This document shows positions 46,483 to 56,039 of a stretch of 64,000 bases of DNA, one piece after another. Source of the DNA: Bradyrhizobium diazoefficiens (GTDB lineage: Bacteria > Pseudomonadota > Alphaproteobacteria > Rhizobiales > Xanthobacteraceae); contig NZ_JAFCJJ010000001.1 of NCBI RefSeq assembly GCF_018131015.1, positions 186,001-250,000 of the forward strand, written 5' to 3'. The stretch's first letter is position 1. Each line of letters opens with the position of its first letter. A program made the position numbers and the translations under genes. The notes under the pieces are model-generated. The model saw nothing but the letters and a program-made list of their open reading frames with translations. It ran no database searches and was not told the origin of the DNA.

Positions 46483-49400
46483 TGCACGTCGTCTTCCGCG
46501 AGAGCCGCGGCCTCGAGGAGACCGCGACGCCAAGGGACATCGGCCAGGACCCGGCCGATCTCGTGGTGCTCTCGTACTCGGATTCCGATCTCGCCGCGTT
46601 TGCAGCAGGCTGGCGCCGCGGGCGCGACAGCCTGCCGTCGCTGCGGCTCGCCAATCTCGCGGAGCTGCGCCATCCGCTCTCGGTGGACACCTATGTCGAG
46701 CGCACGCTGTCGCAGGCGCGCGGCATCCTGGTCCGCCTGATCGGCGGCGAATCCTACTGGCCGTATGGGCTCGCGGCGCTGCAGCAGCTTGCGCAGGCGC
46801 GTGGCATCGTGCTCGCCGTGCTGCCGGCCGATGGCCGCGACGACACGCGGCTGGATGATTACTCCACCCTGCCGGTCTCGACGCTGCGCCGGCTCAAGGT
46901 ACTCTGCGACGCCGGCGGTCCGGTGGCGGCGCAAGCGGCGATCGCGCAGCTCGCGCTGGCCTCGGGACTCTATGCCGGCCCGGTCGCCGGCGAGATGATT
47001 GTGCCGGAGATGGGCTTTTACGATCCCGCGCGCGGTGTCATTGCGGCGCCGGAGGCTTGCGCGCGGCCGCGCGCGCTCGTGACGTTCTACCGTTCCTATC
47101 TCACCGCTGCAGACACCGGCCCGGTCGATGCCCTGATCGCGGCGCTGCGCGAAAAAGGATTTGACGCCTACGGCGTGTTCGTCACCTCGCTGAAGGCCGC
47201 AGGCGTCGCGGACTGGTTGCGGGCGCATCTTGCGCAATACCCTCCGGCGGCGATCGTCAATGCGACGGCGTTTTCCGCCGTTGGCGACGACGGCACGACG
47301 CCGTTTGACGCCGCACCATGTCCGGTGTTCCAGGTCGCGCTCTCCACCGCGCGGCGCGAGGACTGGGCGTCCTCGCTGCGCGGCCTGTCGCCCGGCGACC
47401 TTGCGATGCATGTGGTGCTGCCCGAGGTGGACGGCCGGGTCCTGGCGGGTGTGGTCAGCTTCAAATCGGCCGCACCTCGCGATCCCGATCTTCAGTTCTC
47501 GCACCTTGCGCATGGCGCCGACGCAGAACGTGTGGAGGCGGTGGCCGCACGCGCGACGGCTTGGCGAAGGCTTGCGGTGAAACCGGCCGGGGAGAAGCGG
47601 CTGGCGCTGTTGCTGTCGAACTATCCGGGACGCCCGCACCAGATCGCGCATGCGGTCGGGCTCGATGCGCTTGCCTCGGTCGAGGCCTTGCTTTCCGACC
47701 TCGCCGAGGCCGGCTTCGACGTGACGCCGGTCGATGCGCTCGGCGAGATGCTGTTGAAGCAGCAGCTGACTTGGACGATCGCCGACTATCGCGCCGCGCT
47801 GTCGCGCCTTCCGCAAGTCCTGCAGGACGATCTCGCGCAAGCCTGGGGCGCGCCGGATGACGATCCGGCTTGTCGCGCTGGTGCATTCCACTTTGCCGCG
47901 ATTCCCTGTGGACAGTCGATCATCGCGGTCCAGCCCGAGCGCGGCGACACGGCGGCGCGCGATACCGATTATCACGAACTCGCCCGCACGCCGCGCCATG
48001 GCTATGTCGCGTTCTATCTCTGGCTCCGCGGGCAGGGGTGTGATGCGCTCGTGCATATGGGTGCGCATGGCACGCTGGAATGGCTGCCCGGAAAATCCGT
48101 GGCGCTGTCAGAGGCCTGCTGGCCCGAAGCGCTGATCGGTGATCTGCCCGTCATCTATCCCTTCATCGTCAACGATCCCGGCGAAGCCGCGCAGGCCAAG
48201 CGGCGCACGGGGGCGGTGACGATCGGCCATCTGCCGCCGCCGCTGGCGAACTCGGCCGTGCCGCAAGGCCTGCGCCGGCTCGAACAGCTCCTCGACGAAT
48301 ATTCCACCGCCGACGGGCTCGATCCGTCGCGGCGCCAGCGCCTCGTCGCCGCCATCCGCGACGAGGCGCGTGCGGCCGGCCTCGAGGACGATCTCGGCCT
48401 CAATGCATCGGCGGCGCCTGGCGAAGCGATTCCCCGCATCGACCGCTTCGTCTGCGATCTCAAGGAAAGCCAGTTCGGCGACGGCCTGCATGTGTTCGGC
48501 CGCGGTGCCTGCGGCGAGGCGGAACGGGACGGCTTGCGCGCCGCGCTCGCGGGCCGCCGCGTCGCGCCGGGCCCGTCGGGCTCGCCCCATCGCGGGCGGA
48601 CGGACGTGCTGCCGACGGGGCGCAATCTCTTCGCCGTCGATCCGCGCGCCGTGCCGACGCCGTCGGCGCATGCGCAAGGCATCCGGCTCGCCGAAGAGCT
48701 GCTGCGCCGGCATTTGCAGGATCACGGCGATTGGCCTGGGGGGATCGTGGTGGATCTGTGGGGCTCCGCGACCATGCGTACCGCGGGCGAGGAGTTTTCG
48801 ATGGCGCTGCATCTTGCGGGCCTTGCGCCGCGCTGGGATCACGCCTCCGGCCGCGTCACCGGCTACGACATCATTGCGCCGGCCGAACTCGGCCGTCCCC
48901 GCATCGACGTCACGCTGCGTGTGTCCGGCCTGTTCCGCGACGTCTTCTCCGGCCTCGCGCAATTGTTCGAGGCCGCAGCGGACGCGCTTGCGGCGCGCGA
49001 GAACGAGGGCGACGAAAATCCCTATCGCCAGCGCGCGTCGCGCGTGTTCGCGCCGCGCCCGGGCCAGTATGGCGTCGGCCTGTCGGCGATCCCCGACGTC
49101 TTCACGCCCGAGACGCGCGATGCGGCCGGCGAAGCCTGGCTGTCGGCATCGTCCTGGGCGTTTTCCGCCGATGGCGAGATCAGGCCCGACCGCGCCGGCA
49201 TCGAGGCGCGGCTTGCATCCGCCGACGCCTTCGTTCACGTCCAGGACCTGCCGGAAACCGATCTCTTGCTCGCCGCCGACTATGCCGCGCACGAGGCCGG
49301 TGTCGCGGCGGCCGCCGCGCATCTCGGCGCCGCTCCGCCCTCGCTCTATCATCTCGACGCGACGCGGCCCGAGCAGCCGCATGCGCGCACGCTGACCGAA

Positions 49401-49727
49401 GAGGTCTCGCGCGTGGTGCGCGCCCGCGCCGCCAACCCGGCCTGGATCGCCGGCATGATGCGCCACGGTTTTCGCGGCGCCGCCGAGATCACAGCAACGC
49501 TCGAGCACATGGCCGCCTTCGCCCATCTGGCCGGCGCGGTGCCGCCGCATCTGTTCGATCTCTATTTCGACGCGACGCTCGGCAATGACGACGTCCGCGC
49601 CTTCATGATGCGGGAGAACCCGGCGGCGCTCGCCGCGATGGAGGCGTGCTTCACGCGCCTGCACGAGGCGTCACTCTGGCGAACGCGCCGCAATTCGATT
49701 GCGGCGGCGCTGCGGGAGGCCTCATGA
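46482..49727 (+). CDS. cobN: Cobaltochelatase large subunit CobN
   Basis: A 1,081-residue chelatase subunit. LVHMGAHGTLEWLPGKSVALS and DLWGSATMRTAGEEF are characteristic. Length is a little short of some family members (about 1,250-1,300) but both ends look intact. CobN with the AAA subunits CobS and CobT inserts cobalt into hydrogenobyrinic acid diamide; those two are not in the window. Its stop overlaps the cobG start. Confidence 0.93.
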   Translation: MHVVFRESRGLEETATPRDIGQDPADLVVLSYSDSDLAAFAAGWRRGRDSLPSLRLANLAELRHPLSVDTYVERTLSQARGILVRLIGGESYWPYGLAALQQLAQARGIVLAVLPADGRDDTRLDDYSTLPVSTLRRLKVLCDAGGPVAAQAAIAQLALASGLYAGPVAGEMIVPEMGFYDPARGVIAAPEACARPRALVTFYRSYLTAADTGPVDALIAALREKGFDAYGVFVTSLKAAGVADWLRAHLAQYPPAAIVNATAFSAVGDDGTTPFDAAPCPVFQVALSTARREDWASSLRGLSPGDLAMHVVLPEVDGRVLAGVVSFKSAAPRDPDLQFSHLAHGADAERVEAVAARATAWRRLAVKPAGEKRLALLLSNYPGRPHQIAHAVGLDALASVEALLSDLAEAGFDVTPVDALGEMLLKQQLTWTIADYRAALSRLPQVLQDDLAQAWGAPDDDPACRAGAFHFAAIPCGQSIIAVQPERGDTAARDTDYHELARTPRHGYVAFYLWLRGQGCDALVHMGAHGTLEWLPGKSVALSEACWPEALIGDLPVIYPFIVNDPGEAAQAKRRTGAVTIGHLPPPLANSAVPQGLRRLEQLLDEYSTADGLDPSRRQRLVAAIRDEARAAGLEDDLGLNASAAPGEAIPRIDRFVCDLKESQFGDGLHVFGRGACGEAERDGLRAALAGRRVAPGPSGSPHRGRTDVLPTGRNLFAVDPRAVPTPSAHAQGIRLAEELLRRHLQDHGDWPGGIVVDLWGSATMRTAGEEFSMALHLAGLAPRWDHASGRVTGYDIIAPAELGRPRIDVTLRVSGLFRDVFSGLAQLFEAAADALAARENEGDENPYRQRASRVFAPRPGQYGVGLSAIPDVFTPETRDAAGEAWLSASSWAFSADGEIRPDRAGIEARLASADAFVHVQDLPETDLLLAADYAAHEAGVAAAAAHLGAAPPSLYHLDATRPEQPHARTLTEEVSRVVRARAANPAWIAGMMRHGFRGAAEITATLEHMAAFAHLAGAVPPHLFDLYFDATLGNDDVRAFMMRENPAALAAMEACFTRLHEASLWRTRRNSIAAALREAS

Positions 49728-50887
49728 GCGCGGCCTCGGTCAAGGGCTGGTGTCCCGGTGCGCTGCGGCCGATGCTGTCGGGCGACGGGCTCGTGGTCCG
49801 CGTGCGCCCGTTCGGCGGGCGGCTCGACGTGGCGCAGAGCGCAGGGCTCGCGCAGCTTGCCGAGCGTCATGGCAACGGCCTCATCGACGTCACCAGCCGC
49901 GCCAATCTCCAGATCAGGGGCGTCACGGACGCGAGCCACCGGCCGCTGCTCGACGGGCTTGCAGAACTGGCGCTGCTCGATCCCGATGCCGACACCGAGT
50001 CCCGGCGCAACATCCTGGTCACGCCGTTCTGGCGCAAGGACGACGAGACCCAGGCGCTCGCCGCCGAGCTCGAAGAAGCGCTCGGCGAAAGTTCGCTCAT
50101 GCTGCCGGCGAAATTCGGCTTCGCCATCGACGACGGGACTTCGCGCGTGCTCGCGGGCGATTCCGCGGATGTGCGGATCGAGCGCGATGCCTCCGGCGGG
50201 CTGCTGGTGCGGCCCGATGGCGCGAAGCTCGGCCGTCCCGTCGCGCGCGGCGAAGCGGTGGCCACGGCACTCGCGCTCGCCGACTGGTTCATCGCCACGG
50301 GCGGCGCCAACGGTGGACGCAGGCGCATGGCGGCGCATCTTGGGGCGGGTGCGATCTTGCCGGAGACGCTGCGCGGCGAGGCCGAGCCGGCGCCGGTCAT
50401 GGCCGCAACGCGCCCGGGCCTTTATCCGCAGGGCGCGATGGTAGGCGTCGCCTTCGGCCAATTGCCGCATACAACGCTCAGCCAGTTCGCGAGCAGTGGA
50501 CATGCGCTGCGGATGACGCCGTGGCGGATGGTCTTGAGCGAAGGCGCGCGCGTGATGCCGTCCCTGGCCGGCCTGATCACGGAGCCCTACGACCCGGCGC
50601 TGCGCGTCATTGCCTGCAGCGGTGCGCCGCGCTGCCGCGAGGGCCATGCAAATGTCCGCGCGCTGGCCGCAGAGCTCGCGCCGCATATCGGCGCGGCCGC
50701 GCAGCTTCACGTCTCGGGCTGCGCCAAGGGCTGCGCCCATTCCGGCAGGGCCGCGGTCACGCTGGTTGCGACCAAGGAAGGTTTCGATCTCGTGCGCTGC
50801 GGCTCGACGCGCGACGAACCCGTTCTGCGCGGGCTGAGCGGCGAGGACATCGTCGGCGATCCCTCCATCCTGACGGGGGGAAACTGA
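49724..50887 (+). CDS. cobG: Precorrin-3B synthase (CobG)
   Basis: A 387-residue siroheme/iron-sulfur protein of the sulfite-reductase family. The cysteines of ACSGAPRC and SGCAKGC are the cluster ligands. It is the oxygen-using step that contracts the ring, so the pathway is aerobic. ATG 49724 overlaps the cobN stop by 4 bp and its stop overlaps cobH by one base. Confidence 0.93.
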   Translation: MSAASVKGWCPGALRPMLSGDGLVVRVRPFGGRLDVAQSAGLAQLAERHGNGLIDVTSRANLQIRGVTDASHRPLLDGLAELALLDPDADTESRRNILVTPFWRKDDETQALAAELEEALGESSLMLPAKFGFAIDDGTSRVLAGDSADVRIERDASGGLLVRPDGAKLGRPVARGEAVATALALADWFIATGGANGGRRRMAAHLGAGAILPETLRGEAEPAPVMAATRPGLYPQGAMVGVAFGQLPHTTLSQFASSGHALRMTPWRMVLSEGARVMPSLAGLITEPYDPALRVIACSGAPRCREGHANVRALAAELAPHIGAAAQLHVSGCAKGCAHSGRAAVTLVATKEGFDLVRCGSTRDEPVLRGLSGEDIVGDPSILTGGN

Positions 50888-51516
50888 TGCCGCATGTCTA
50901 CGAGACCGACGGCGCGGCGATCTACCGGCAGTCCTTTGCCACGATCCGGGCGGAGGCCGATCTTTCGCGCTTCGCGGCGGACGAGGAGCAGGTCGTGGTG
51001 CGCATGATCCACGCCGCCGGCATGGTCGGGCTCGAGGCGCATGTCCGCTTCACGCCGGGGATGGCGCGCGCCGCGCGTGCGGCCCTGCTCGGAGGCGCGC
51101 CGATCCTGTGCGATGCGCGCATGGTCTCGGAGGGGATCACGCGCGCCCGCCTGCCGGCCGCGAACGCGGTCATCTGCACGCTCGGCGAGACGTCTGTTCC
51201 GGCGCTCGCGCAGGCCATGCATAACACGCGCTCGGCGGCGGCACTGGAGCTGTGGCGGCCGCATCTGGACGGCGCCATCGTTGCGATCGGCAATGCGCCG
51301 ACGGCGCTGTTTCATCTTCTCAACATGCTTGAGGACCGCGACTGCCCGCGGCCGGCGGCGATCATCGGCTGCCCCGTCGGCTTTGTCGGCGCGGCCGAAT
51401 CCAAGGCAGCGCTGATGGCGCATCCGCCGGTGCCGGCGCTGACGGTCGAGGGACGGCTCGGCGGCTCGGCGATCACGGTGGCCGCCGTCAACGCGCTGGC
51501 GAGCCGGAGCGAATAG
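50887..51516 (+). CDS. cobH: Precorrin-8X methylmutase (CobH)
   Basis: A 209-residue enzyme. His42 in VVRMIHAAGMVGL is the catalytic histidine (His43 in P. denitrificans). It moves a methyl group from C11 to C12 to form hydrogenobyrinic acid. Overlaps cobG by one base. Confidence 0.94.
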   Translation: MPHVYETDGAAIYRQSFATIRAEADLSRFAADEEQVVVRMIHAAGMVGLEAHVRFTPGMARAARAALLGGAPILCDARMVSEGITRARLPAANAVICTLGETSVPALAQAMHNTRSAAALELWRPHLDGAIVAIGNAPTALFHLLNMLEDRDCPRPAAIIGCPVGFVGAAESKAALMAHPPVPALTVEGRLGGSAITVAAVNALASRSE

Positions 51517-51518
51517 CC

Positions 51519-52250
51519 ATGGGACGCATCATCTGCTGCGGTCTCGGCCCAGGCGCCCCTGATATGATGAGCGTGCGCGCGGACCGGACGGTGCGCGCTG
51601 CCAGGCATGTCGCCTATTTTCGCAAGAAGGGGCGGCCGGGCCAGGCCCGGCGCATCGTCGATGGGCTCCTCGCTGCGGACGTCACCGAATATCCGATGGA
51701 ATATCCGGTCACCACCGAGATCGCGTTCGACAGTGCCGAATATGTCGCCCTGCTCGCCGGCTTCTACGACGAATGGGCGGAGCGCCTCGCGCGGCTGTCG
51801 CGCGCGGTCGACGTGGTCGTGCTCTGCGAGGGCGATCCCTATTTCTATGGCTCGTTCATGCATCTGCGCGCGCGCCTGCAGGGCCGGGTGGAGATCGAGG
51901 TGATCGCCGGCATTCCCGGCATGGTCGGCTGCTGGAACGGCGTCGGCCGGCCGATCGCGCTCGGCGACGACGTCACGACTGTGCTGATGGGCACGCTGCC
52001 TGAAGCCGAGCTCGAACGCCGCATGCGCGATTCCGACGCGCTGGTCATCATGAAGACCGGCCGCAATCTTGCAAAAGTGCGCCGCGCACTGGCTGCCGCC
52101 GGCCGGCTGGACGACGCCTGGCTGGTCGAGCGCGGCACCATGCCAGGTGAGCGCATCGCGCGGCTCGCCGAGATCGACGCCGCCGATTGTCCGTATTTCG
52201 CGATCGTGCTGGTGCACGGCAAGGGCCGGCATCCGGACGCCGCCGAATGA
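51519..52250 (+). CDS. cobI: Precorrin-2 C20-methyltransferase (CobI)
   Basis: A 243-residue tetrapyrrole methyltransferase. GLGPGAPDMMSVRA at the N-terminus is the SAM-binding loop; CEGDPYFYGSFMHL is the second conserved motif. It makes precorrin-3A. Two bases after cobH; its stop overlaps cobJ. Confidence 0.94.
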   Translation: MGRIICCGLGPGAPDMMSVRADRTVRAARHVAYFRKKGRPGQARRIVDGLLAADVTEYPMEYPVTTEIAFDSAEYVALLAGFYDEWAERLARLSRAVDVVVLCEGDPYFYGSFMHLRARLQGRVEIEVIAGIPGMVGCWNGVGRPIALGDDVTTVLMGTLPEAELERRMRDSDALVIMKTGRNLAKVRRALAAAGRLDDAWLVERGTMPGERIARLAEIDAADCPYFAIVLVHGKGRHPDAAE

Positions 52251-52981
52251 CGGGCACGCTGACCATCGCGGGTCTTGGACCCGGACACGAGGCGATGGTG
52301 ACGCCCGAGGTTTCTGCCGCGCTCGCGTCAGCGACCGACATTCTCGGCTATGCGCCCTATGTCTCGCGCGTGCCGCCGCGTCCGGGTCTCAGGCTGCATC
52401 CGTCGGACAATCGCGAAGAGTTGCAGCGTGCAAGCGATGCCTTGCGGCTCGCGGCCGACGGCGGCCAGGTCGTCGTCGTCTCCTCCGGCGATCCCGGCGT
52501 GTTTGCGATGGCCTCTGCCGTGTTCGAGGCGCTGGAGCAGGCGCCGCAATATCAGGCGCTGCCGATCCGCGTGTTGCCCGGCGTCACCGCAATGCTGGCG
52601 GCAGCCGCGCAGGCCGGCGCGCCGCTCGGCCATGACTTCTGCGCGATCAACCTTTCCGACAATCTGAAGCCGTGGGCCGTGATCGAGAAGCGGCTGCGTC
52701 TCGCCGCCGAGGCCGATTTCGCCATCGCGATGTACAATCCACGTTCCGCGAGCCGGCCGGACGGATTCGGCCGCGCGCTCGCGGTGCTGAAGGAGGCCGG
52801 CTGCGGGGGGCGGCTGGTGATCTTTGCGCGCGCGATCAGCTCGCCCGAGGAGCGGATCGAGACGGTGACCGTCGACGAGGCGCGGGACGAGATGGCCGAC
52901 ATGCGCACGCTGGTGATCGTCGGCAATTCGCAGACGCGCCGGGTCGGCCGATGGGTCTATGCGCCGAGGCGGGTCGAATGA
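52247..52981 (+). CDS. cobJ: Precorrin-3B C17-methyltransferase (CobJ)
   Basis: A 244-residue methyltransferase with GLGPGHEAMV, VVSSGDPGVFAMAS and MYNPRSASRP. It methylates C17 and contributes to ring contraction. Starts at ATG 52247. Its last 25 bases overlap the end of the convergent cobK. Confidence 0.93.
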   Translation: MTGTLTIAGLGPGHEAMVTPEVSAALASATDILGYAPYVSRVPPRPGLRLHPSDNREELQRASDALRLAADGGQVVVVSSGDPGVFAMASAVFEALEQAPQYQALPIRVLPGVTAMLAAAAQAGAPLGHDFCAINLSDNLKPWAVIEKRLRLAAEADFAIAMYNPRSASRPDGFGRALAVLKEAGCGGRLVIFARAISSPEERIETVTVDEARDEMADMRTLVIVGNSQTRRVGRWVYAPRRVE

Positions 52982-53703
52982 TCGAGCCATTGCATGATCT
53001 CGGCGACGCTCTCGACCCGCGGCCGCTCGGGCAATTCGGGCCGCGCGATCATGATCACGGGCAGGCCCAGCGTGCGGGCCGCGTCGATCTTGGCGCGCGC
53101 GCCGTCGCCGCCGGAATTGCGGGCGACGATCCACGCGATCTTTCGGGCGCGAATCATCTCCAGCTCGCCGTCCAATGTAAACGGTCCGCGCGACACGATG
53201 ACATCTGCCGCGAAGGGCAGGGGCGCAACGGGCGGGTCGACGAACCGCAGCGTATAGGCATGCTGCGGCTTCGCGGCGAACGGCGCGATATGCTGGCGGC
53301 CGATAGCCAGGAACACGTTTGCGGGCGACTCGGGCAGCGCGGCGACCGCGGCATCGACATCGCTGACGCCGATCCAGTTGTCGCCTTGCGTCTTCTCCCA
53401 GGGCGCGCGTTCCAGCGCGATCAACGGCGTGCCGGTTTGCGTGCAGGCCTCGACCGCGTTGCGGCTCATCTCGGCGGCGAACGGATGCGTCGCGTCGATC
53501 ACATGGGTAAAGCCTTCGCGCCGGATGGTGTCGGCGAGCCCGCTCGCACCGCCAAAGCCGCCGATGCGTGTCGGCAGCGGCTGATCGGCCGGCGCGCGGG
53601 TCCGGCCGCCATAGGAATAAACGGCGTCGATGCCGGCGCGCGCGATCGCCGCGGCGAGCAGGCTCGCATCGGCAGTTCCGCCCAGAATGAGGGCGCGAAT
53701 CAT
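52957..53703 (-). CDS. cobK: Precorrin-6A reductase (CobK), antiparallel to the operon
   Basis: A 248-residue reductase with N-terminal LILGGTADASLLA and GFTHVIDATHPFAAEM, typical of CobK. It uses NADPH to reduce precorrin-6A. It is the only gene in the unit read on the minus strand. Its ATG (53703-53701) shares bases 53702-53703 with the cobL ATG, and its end overlaps cobJ. Any promoter must lie inside cobL. Confidence 0.92.
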   Translation of the reverse strand: MIRALILGGTADASLLAAAIARAGIDAVYSYGGRTRAPADQPLPTRIGGFGGASGLADTIRREGFTHVIDATHPFAAEMSRNAVEACTQTGTPLIALERAPWEKTQGDNWIGVSDVDAAVAALPESPANVFLAIGRQHIAPFAAKPQHAYTLRFVDPPVAPLPFAADVIVSRGPFTLDGELEMIRARKIAWIVARNSGGDGARAKIDAARTLGLPVIMIARPELPERPRVESVAEIMQWLDHSTRLGA

Positions 53704-54895
53704 GTCTGATCCCCTGGTTGATCCCTGGCTGACCATCATCGGCATCGGCGAAGATGGCCTTGCCGGCCTCTCCGAGGCAAGCCGAAAGGCGCTCCGCGAG
53801 GCCGAAACCGTTTTCGGTGGCGAACGGCATCTTGCGCTCGCTGGCATCACCACGCGCGGCCGGCAATGGCCGGTGCCGTTCGATGCGGATGTGGTCTTGA
53901 GTTGCCGCGGGCGGAAGACGGTGGTGCTCGCCTCCGGTGATCCGTTCTGGCACGGCGCCGGCGCAGGTCTTGCCGAGAAGCTCGAGGCGGGCGAGTGGGT
54001 CGCGCACTCCGCGGCGTCGACATTTTCGCTTGCCGCCGCGCGGCTGGGCTGGCGCATTGAATCTACCGTCTGCCTCGGCCTCCACGCCGCGCCGTTCGAG
54101 CGCGTTGTGCCGCATCTGGCGGCGGGCGCGCGGATCATTTGCCTCGTCCGCGACGGCAGGGCCGCGGGCGATCTCGCGAACTGGCTGAGCAAGCACGGAT
54201 GGGGCGCCTCGCCATTCTGGACCCTCACCGCGCTCGGCGGGCCGCGTGAGGGCATTGCGGAGCATCGCGCCGATCGTTTCGCGGGTGACCTTGCCGGAAA
54301 CCTGATCGCGGTCGCCGTCGAGGCGAAGGGCGGGCAGGGCATTCCCCGCAGCTCGGGACTTGCGGACGATCTCTTCGTCCATGACGGCCAAATTACAAAA
54401 CGGCCGGTGCGCGCGCTGGCGCTCTCGGCGCTGGCGCCGCGTCCGGGCGAGCGTCTGTGGGACATCGGTGCAGGCTCCGGCTCGATCTCGGTGGAGTGGG
54501 CGCTGTGCGGCGGCACTGCCATAGCGATCGAAGCGCGCGAGGATCGCGCCGAAAACATCCGCAGCAATGCGGCCGCGTTCGGTCTGGCGCATCGGGTCAC
54601 CGTGGTCGCAGGACAGGCGCCCCAAGCGCTTGCGGCGCTGGAGGCTCCGGATGCCGTCTTCATCGGCGGCGGTCTCGACAGCGCGATGTTCGATTCGGTC
54701 TGGCCGCTTCTCGCGCCTGGCACGCGGCTGGTTGCGCATGCGGTCACGCTGGAGACGGAAGCGCTGCTTGGCGAACTGCACCGGCACCATGGCGGCGAGC
54801 TGATGCGGGTCGAGATCGCCCATGCTGGCCCGCTTGGCCGCTATCGCTCCTGGGAAACGGCGCGGCCGGTGGTGCAGTGGAGTGCGGTCCGATGA
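53702..54895 (+). CDS. cobL: Precorrin-6Y C5,15-methyltransferase (decarboxylating) (CobL)
   Basis: A 397-residue two-domain enzyme. The N-terminal half is a tetrapyrrole methyltransferase (IIGIGEDGLAGL, LASGDPFWHGAG); the C-terminal half is a Rossmann methyltransferase (DIGAGSGSISVEWAL). It methylates C5 and C15 and removes a carboxyl group. ATG 53702 overlaps the cobK start on the other strand; GAGGG on the plus strand lies 8 bases upstream inside cobK. Confidence 0.94.
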   Translation: MSDPLVDPWLTIIGIGEDGLAGLSEASRKALREAETVFGGERHLALAGITTRGRQWPVPFDADVVLSCRGRKTVVLASGDPFWHGAGAGLAEKLEAGEWVAHSAASTFSLAAARLGWRIESTVCLGLHAAPFERVVPHLAAGARIICLVRDGRAAGDLANWLSKHGWGASPFWTLTALGGPREGIAEHRADRFAGDLAGNLIAVAVEAKGGQGIPRSSGLADDLFVHDGQITKRPVRALALSALAPRPGERLWDIGAGSGSISVEWALCGGTAIAIEAREDRAENIRSNAAAFGLAHRVTVVAGQAPQALAALEAPDAVFIGGGLDSAMFDSVWPLLAPGTRLVAHAVTLETEALLGELHRHHGGELMRVEIAHAGPLGRYRSWETARPVVQWSAVR

Positions 54896-55260
54896 AGGTC
54901 GCCGGTCTCGGATTCAAAGGGGATGTGACGCTGGCCTCGCTGCGCGAGGCGCTTTTGGCGGCCGGTGGTGCTGAGGGCCTTGCTGCGGTCGCGACGGTCA
55001 GCGACAAGGCGGACGCGGACGCGTTGAAGCAGCTCGCGCGCGAATGCGGTGTGCCGATCAAGGCCGTCCCGGCTGATGTGCTCGCTTGTATCGACACGCC
55101 GACGGAGTCAAAACGCGTCGCAGAAAAGTTCGGCACGGGGTCCGTTGCCGAAGCCGCGGCGCTTGCTGCAGCCGGCCCGCACGCGCGACTGATTGCGACG
55201 CGTGTGGTTTCGCAGGATCGCACCGCGACCGCCGCGATCGCGGAAGGAGACGGCGCATGA
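54892..55260 (+). CDS. cobE: Cobalamin biosynthesis protein CobE (CbiG C-domain-like)
   Basis: A 122-residue single-domain protein ([15 protein letters not shown], then a conserved [15 protein letters not shown] stretch). CobE proteins occur in aerobic pathways and may bind or protect intermediates; a catalytic step is not firmly assigned. Both ends overlap neighbours by 4 bp. Confidence 0.88.
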   Translation: MKVAGLGFKGDVTLASLREALLAAGGAEGLAAVATVSDKADADALKQLARECGVPIKAVPADVLACIDTPTESKRVAEKFGTGSVAEAAALAAAGPHARLIATRVVSQDRTATAAIAEGDGA

Positions 55261-56039
55261 CCGTGCATTTCATCGGCGCCGGACCGGGCGCCGCCGATCT
55301 TCTCACCTTGCGCGGCCGCGACCTGATCGCGGCCTGTCCGGTCTGCCTTTACGCCGGCTCGCTGGTGCCCGAGGGCGTGCTGGCGCATTGCCCGCCCGGC
55401 GCGCGCATCGTCAACACTGCGCCGATGTCGCTCGACGAGATCGTGGACGAGATCGCCGCCGCGCACGCGCAAGGCAAGGACGTCGCGCGGCTGCATTCCG
55501 GCGATCTCTCCGTCTGGTCGGCAATGGGCGAACAACTCCGCCGCCTGCGCGCGCTCGGCATTCCCTTCACCGTCACGCCGGGCGTGCCGTCCTTCTCCGC
55601 CGCGGCAGCCGCACTCGAAGCCGAGCTGACCCTGCCAGGCCTGGCGCAAAGCGTCGTGCTGACCCGCACGCCCGGTCGCGCCAGCGCAATGCCGGAAGGC
55701 GAGACGCTCGCCGCTTTTGCCGCGACCGGCGCGGTGCTCGCCGTCCATCTGTCGATCCATCTGCTCGACAAGGTCATTGCCGAGCTGACGCCGCACTACG
55801 GCGACGACTGTCCGGTCGCGATCGTCTGGCGCGCGAGCTGGCCCGACCAGCGCATTGTCCGCGCCACGCTGGCAACGCTCGATGCCGCCGTCGGCACCGA
55901 GATGGAGCGCACCGCGCTGATCCTGGTCGGCAGGACGCTTGGCGACGCGGATTTCGACGAGAGCCGGCTTTATGCCGCCGACTACGACCGCCGCTACCGG
56001 CCGGTCGGCGCTGCGCCGCGCTTTCCGGAGGCGTCGTGA
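55257..56039 (+). CDS. cobM: Precorrin-4 C11-methyltransferase (CobM)
   Basis: A 260-residue methyltransferase. [14 protein letters not shown] is the N-terminal loop; [15 protein letters not shown] and [11 protein letters not shown] are conserved. It makes precorrin-5. The stop codon shares its last base with the ATG of cobB. Confidence 0.95.
   Translation: MTVHFIGAGPGAADLLTLRGRDLIAACPVCLYAGSLVPEGVLAHCPPGARIVNTAPMSLDEIVDEIAAAHAQGKDVARLHSGDLSVWSAMGEQLRRLRALGIPFTVTPGVPSFSAAAAALEAELTLPGLAQSVVLTRTPGRASAMPEGETLAAFAATGAVLAVHLSIHLLDKVIAELTPHYGDDCPVAIVWRASWPDQRIVRATLATLDAAVGTEMERTALILVGRTLGDADFDESRLYAADYDRRYRPVGAAPRFPEAS

Noticed and set aside
46308..49664. Two long minus-strand frames antisense to cobN
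   Set aside because: Arg/Asp/Gly-rich composition without any recognisable motif, opposite a well-supported gene.
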